Assembly: GCF_028769735.1 (NCBI RefSeq)
Contig: NC_088171.1
Location: 71,565,216 to 71,629,215 of the forward strand
Direction of reading: 5' to 3'
From: Zonotrichia leucophrys gambelii
Lineage: Eukaryota; Chordata; Aves; Passeriformes; Passerellidae
Length of the DNA stretch: 64,000 nucleotides
Position 1 is the stretch's first letter. Each line of letters opens with the position of its first letter. The notes below the pieces were generated by a model, which saw only the letters and a program-made list of their open reading frames with translations, made no database searches and was not told the DNA's origin. The position numbers and the translations under genes are program-made. This document shows, piece by piece, positions 63,001-64,000 of the stretch.

Positions 63001-64000
63001 GACCCATGGAATGTTTCATGCTTACTGGTCTCAGTGCCAGACAGAAGTCCTGGGCATGTTTAATTAACTAGGATAGATGCAACCTCAGGCTGCTTTTATC
63101 ATCTGCTGACTGGCTGCATTTCTCACTCTCAGACCTGATTCTGCTACTGCTGAGCATCTGAGTATTTTCATTGGCATACAACTGCTGTCCCTCATAGGAC
63201 AAAAACCAGTCAGCAGTACCTAAACTGACCATAATTTGTGACCTGATAGAAATAAATATGCAAATGTGACAGTAACTTCTGTATTCTGTATTCTCCAACA
63301 TTCTGTAGGAGTGTGTGGGTCTGTCTGTGTGTTTGTGCATAGTGTCTTCTGAAACTCCCTAAACTCTCAATAAGCCCAAGCAATCATCTTTTGTTACCTA
63401 TGCTTTTGTTAAAGTACAACTTCAAATAAAATGTGCCATATATTGTAAACCTGAGCTTATGCAGGTGTTAAACCCACTTCTTTTTTATAGATAATATTGG
63501 CAGGTACATATAGCCTATCAGTTTTCAATGTGAAGTGATAATACTGCTGTGTGCATTTAATGAAATTAAAGCTGAAATGAAAGCAGCTAATATGTGTGCT
63601 CTTGCCAACACTCAGATGTCTCCAACTTAAAAATTATAATTTGAAGAGAATAAAAAAAAGAGCTCATCTGCATCATTAACTACTGTTATGCAACATTTCA
63701 TTCTGAAGAACAAAAGAATGTTTAAATTATAGGAATCTTGAAAATAGCCCAAATTAACTAATTCCTATTTTCACACATTATAAGCAACCTGAGAAGAAAT
63801 TTACCTGAGCTTTTCTTTTTTCTTCTTTGGATTATGATGCATTAACAACATTAACAGTACAAAATTAGCACTCTGAAGGACAGGAAGTAACTGCTGCAAG
63901 GAGAGGTTCTACTACAAAGCATCAACAACATTGCAAGCAGTTGTCTGACAATAACTTAACATTTCTTCTTTTAATACTCATTAAAAATATCAGATCAATA

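Larger units (their letters stand above)
23382..64000 (-). other. DNA 5' of the CDH20 start exon: probable first intron and/or upstream flank, no other gene seen
   Basis: About 40.6 kb. The splice acceptor at 23382 implies that at least the near part is a CDH20 intron. No reading frame here exceeds about 140 codons or shows a recognisable domain, and none is flanked by convincing exon signals. I see no tRNA, rRNA or clear CpG-island promoter. Contents listed separately are CR1 fragments, simple repeats and candidate non-coding elements. Moderately GC-rich blocks at about 26490-26960, 37840-38400, 44700-45170, 53490-53790 and 58430-58760 remain unclassified. Where the leader exon and promoter lie cannot be decided from sequence alone. 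Confidence 0.65.

Noticed and set aside
1..64000. CRISPR arrays, operons, bacterial promoters or phage genes
   Set aside because: The spliced cadherin gene and CR1 elements show this is vertebrate nuclear DNA; no regularly spaced repeats were seen.

Overview
The window looks like euchromatic DNA from a bird. The genes are split by short introns, repeats are sparse, and nearly every recognisable interspersed repeat is a CR1 LINE fragment, the dominant avian transposon. It holds one gene, on the minus strand: the 5' two-thirds of the coding part of a type II classical cadherin. I identify it as cadherin-20 (CDH20), because the peptides of all seven coding exons agree closely with vertebrate CDH20 as I remember it; no search was run.

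Layout, in transcript order (high to low coordinates): an exon at 23381-23014 with 125 bases of 5' UTR, the start codon, signal peptide, short prodomain, furin site and the Trp2/Trp4 strand of EC1; then coding exons at 16495-16201 (rest of EC1), 14497-14378 and 11277-11110 (EC2), 9298-9111 (EC3), 4461-4208 (EC3/EC4) and 877-741 (EC4). Exon sizes after the first (295, 120, 168, 188, 254, 137 nt) and phases (0,1,1,1,0,2,1) join into one open frame of 468 codons plus one base. Every junction has a GT donor and AG acceptor. The rest of EC4, EC5, the membrane span and the catenin-binding tail lie beyond the left edge. CDH20 is a calcium-dependent homophilic adhesion protein of neural tissue; its EC1 binds cadherin on the opposing cell, and the DxNDN/LDRE/DxD motifs seen here are its calcium-binding linkers.

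The right-hand 40.6 kb (23382-64000) lies 5' of the first coding exon. Because that exon starts at a splice acceptor inside the 5' UTR, much or all of this stretch should be the first intron, with promoter and leader exon further right or not recognisable. I find no other protein-coding, tRNA or rRNA gene in it. It contains CR1 pieces (28905-29372, 32287-32355, 34200-35515, 42148-42256, 43075-43400, 56513-57019), an (ATT)n microsatellite, poly-pyrimidine tracts, and AT-rich, homeodomain-site-rich blocks that are candidates for conserved regulatory DNA.

The main oddities are a compact CpG island inside the CDH20 intron at 11690-12080, a perfect 25-bp inverted repeat at 6229-6281 beside a short direct duplication, a homeodomain-type palindrome at 56427-56459, and a 200-base A/G-rich tract at 18946-19150. 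I found no undescribed multi-gene system.
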